Shown here: one piece after another, positions 62,067-64,000 of the stretch
How the letters are laid out: every line of letters begins with the position of its first letter
How positions within the stretch are numbered: position 1 is the first letter of the stretch
Assembly: GCA_947846985.1 (NCBI GenBank)
Contig: CANTUZ010000008.1
Span: forward strand, 28,973,352-29,037,351
Length of the DNA: 64,000 bases
Direction of reading: 5' to 3'
Origin: Fratercula arctica
Lineage: Eukaryota > Chordata > Aves > Charadriiformes > Alcidae
Notes under the pieces: model-generated
The model's database searches: none
What the model saw: the letters and a program-made list of their open reading frames with translations, nothing else
Told to the model about the DNA's origin: nothing
Program-made: the position numbers and the translations under genes

Positions 62067-64000
62067 GTTTTACAAGAGTACTCTGGAGCACTTCTCTATT
62101 TGAAAGGAGAAAGTAAGTTAAAAGAAAGATAATTTACAAGGAAAAGTCAAGGCAAGAACACTGAGCATGAGGGCCTGGTTAGACACATGGCAATGTTTAA
62201 TCCTTACTCTTCCTAATCCTTCAGGCCAGGCTTGCAACTCGGGGAGCTTTTCTGTTCTTGCTCCTGGATGTACCAGCTGCTTAGAGGACGGGGCAGTCCC
62301 AATCTCCTCATTTTGTGTCGACTTAATAGGAACAGTGTAAAGGACAAAATGCAGCATATGTTAAAAGTATATGCCTGTGGGCTACATAGATCATGCAGCT
62401 GGAAGGCTGCTGCCTTATATATCTAAGTAAACCAGAAAATTAAACCAGAGCCTATTGGTGCCCAGTAATAAGGCCAAGAGACAACCATTACGATCAGGCA
62501 TATGGGCAGCCAAGTGAATAATGCTGCCAGGAGGAATGCCTACAGTGCAGCAGTTAGGAAATACTGATTAAAAAGTCCTAAAGTGGCTGCTTGCCCCTGA
62601 CGAGTCGTTTCTGCTGAAGCAGTCATCTTTCCATGCTGATAGCTCCTAAATGTGCTTTCAGGCTCGTGCATTTTGCATGTGTTTAGCTGAAGCTGGTTTG
62701 TTCTTCCTATCTATATCTGCAATGCCTCCTATCATATCCATCATTTCAGCTTATCATCACCCTCCTGGGAATCTTCAGTTCCTCAACAGAACTGGCTGGA
62801 AACCTCCCTCATACATCATTTCCTGAAGATTCAATCAGCTTAGCAGGAAAGGCTGAAAGCCAAAAGCTACAAATAAGCTAAGCTTTATTTTGGTAAAGGG
62901 AACGCTAAATGTATCTGTTGCTTTTCTTCTTTTACCTTCCTTTTATTTTTTTTTTCCTCCTCATCCTCATTGTAAGTGAAAGTTGAGGATGAAATATGCC
63001 TCTGTCAGACATTGGATGCTGTTAAAAATAGACGTCTCCAGTAAGATGTTTTGGGTATGTGTGATAAGGGTTTTTTAATATTATAGTTAAGAATATATTT
63101 ATGTCAAATTGCTGGCAACCTGGTCAAAGCTATCACTTTGCAATCTTTTGCTCTCCCATTTCTCTTTTTTTTTTCCTTCATTATGTGAATACATTGTTGC
63201 TCAGAGGTTTTATTCGTTATTTTAAATAAACTCTTGGTACAGTAGTACCAGCAACCTAAAAATAAAGCAAGTTCTTATGCAAGCATCAACAATGAATATA
63301 TGATCTATTTCTTTCATTTAGCCAGTATTAGAGCTTTATCACAGTAATATTTGACCATTGTGAGCAAAGTCATACCAATAATATTTAAGATAAAATGGAA
63401 ACCAGAACTTAATAACATTGCTGTTTCTACAAAACCATGTCTGCTTCAAAACAGCCTTAGGATCATGACTGCCTCTCATTTAGCACAGTCATATTCTTGA
63501 TGCATAATATTGCTATAGGCTCCTGAGAGTTATTTTTTTGCACTTAAGAGTACTGGTGTTAGTTCTTCTCAGCCCCTCGGTACCAGAGGTGCCTGTGGTA
63601 TACATTTTGTCATGTATATGGCCTTTTGAGGTCTCCAGGTAAGAGAAGTGTTAAATCTACATGATATTCATAGCTGTTGACAGCTAGAAGACATTTTCCT
63701 AATCAGAAGAGGCAAGTTCAGAATATGGTTGTTATTGCTGCTGTTGTCCTTTTTTAAACTTCTTTATGGTGATCGTGCCAAATGTCACTATTTGAAGAAG
63801 GTGAAGGAGATGATGAAGTTAAATTCTGAGATTGCTTTATCATCATAAAAGGCTAAAGAGTGATGCAAATATTCTTCATGAAAAACAAATGGAAGGCCTG
63901 AGTTTCTTCTCCCTGTTTTTTCTTGAGTGGAATAAATCCCAATTCATAGTGGCAGACATGAAAGAAGGGCAAGAACCGCAGGTGAGAACCACAGGGAAAA
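62067..64000. other. AT-rich terminal segment without a supported gene
   Basis: I see no exon or repeat of known family here. The sequence from about 63,040 to 63,420 is AT-rich, with words such as TTTTTTAATATTATAGTTAA and CAATAATATTTAAGATAAAA, and could be conserved noncoding DNA. A tiny open frame at 63782-63829 ends in an acidic peptide but has no splice context and is treated as chance. T-rich runs lie near 62945 and 63166. Confidence 0.5.

Noticed and set aside
63782..63829. Tiny frame ending in an acidic Glu/Asp-rich peptide before a stop, resembling a protein C-terminus
   Set aside because: An in-frame TGA lies just upstream with no acceptor AG in between; purine-rich DNA gives such peptides by chance.
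1..64000. Search for CRISPR arrays, operons, tRNA or rRNA genes, and prophage-like clusters
   Set aside because: No spaced direct repeats, no cloverleaf-type tRNA signature and no rRNA sequence were noticed; the composition and repeats are those of a vertebrate nuclear genome.

Overview
The window looks like nuclear DNA from a bird. The main evidence is the repeats. There are CR1 retroposons, one of which keeps a long reverse-transcriptase reading frame and one of which ends in the ATTCTATG octamer repeat typical of CR1 3' ends. There are also two copies of a retroviral-type LTR that I associate, from memory, with many non-galliform birds. The DNA is sparsely genic with large introns. There is no operon-like layout and there are no bacterial-style genes.

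Positions 1 to about 30,300 hold the 3' end of one plus-strand protein-coding gene. I can place three coding exons with canonical splice sites and compatible phases: 1128-1203, 5063-5172 and 29522-29704, the last ending in TGA. Together they encode 122 residues of a polar, probably helical C-terminal region. I do not recognise the family. The upstream part of the gene lies before the window unless the ATG at 1128 is itself the start. The final intron is about 24.3 kb. It contains a minus-strand CR1 (6785-7925), a short plus-strand CR1 3' end (about 12066-12350), a possible ancient CR1 relic near 13.9 kb, homopolymer tracts, and AT-rich blocks that look like candidate conserved noncoding elements.

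From about 30.3 kb to the end (roughly 34 kb) I find no convincing coding exon. The region contains a MIR-like SINE relic near 32.6 kb, a solo LTR with a perfect 5-bp target duplication (48610-49181), a degenerate 33-35 bp minisatellite (58541-58669), a C-rich block (about 59.8-60.26 kb), and a second LTR copy of the same family with its middle deleted (61855-62066). Most long open frames elsewhere are chance openings: they lack splice context, codon character or recognisable domains.

I found no clear evidence of an undescribed biological system. The most useful leads are the unidentified gene tail with its very long last intron, the LTR pair that shows two stages of decay, and the AT-rich intronic blocks, which can be tested by cross-species alignment.
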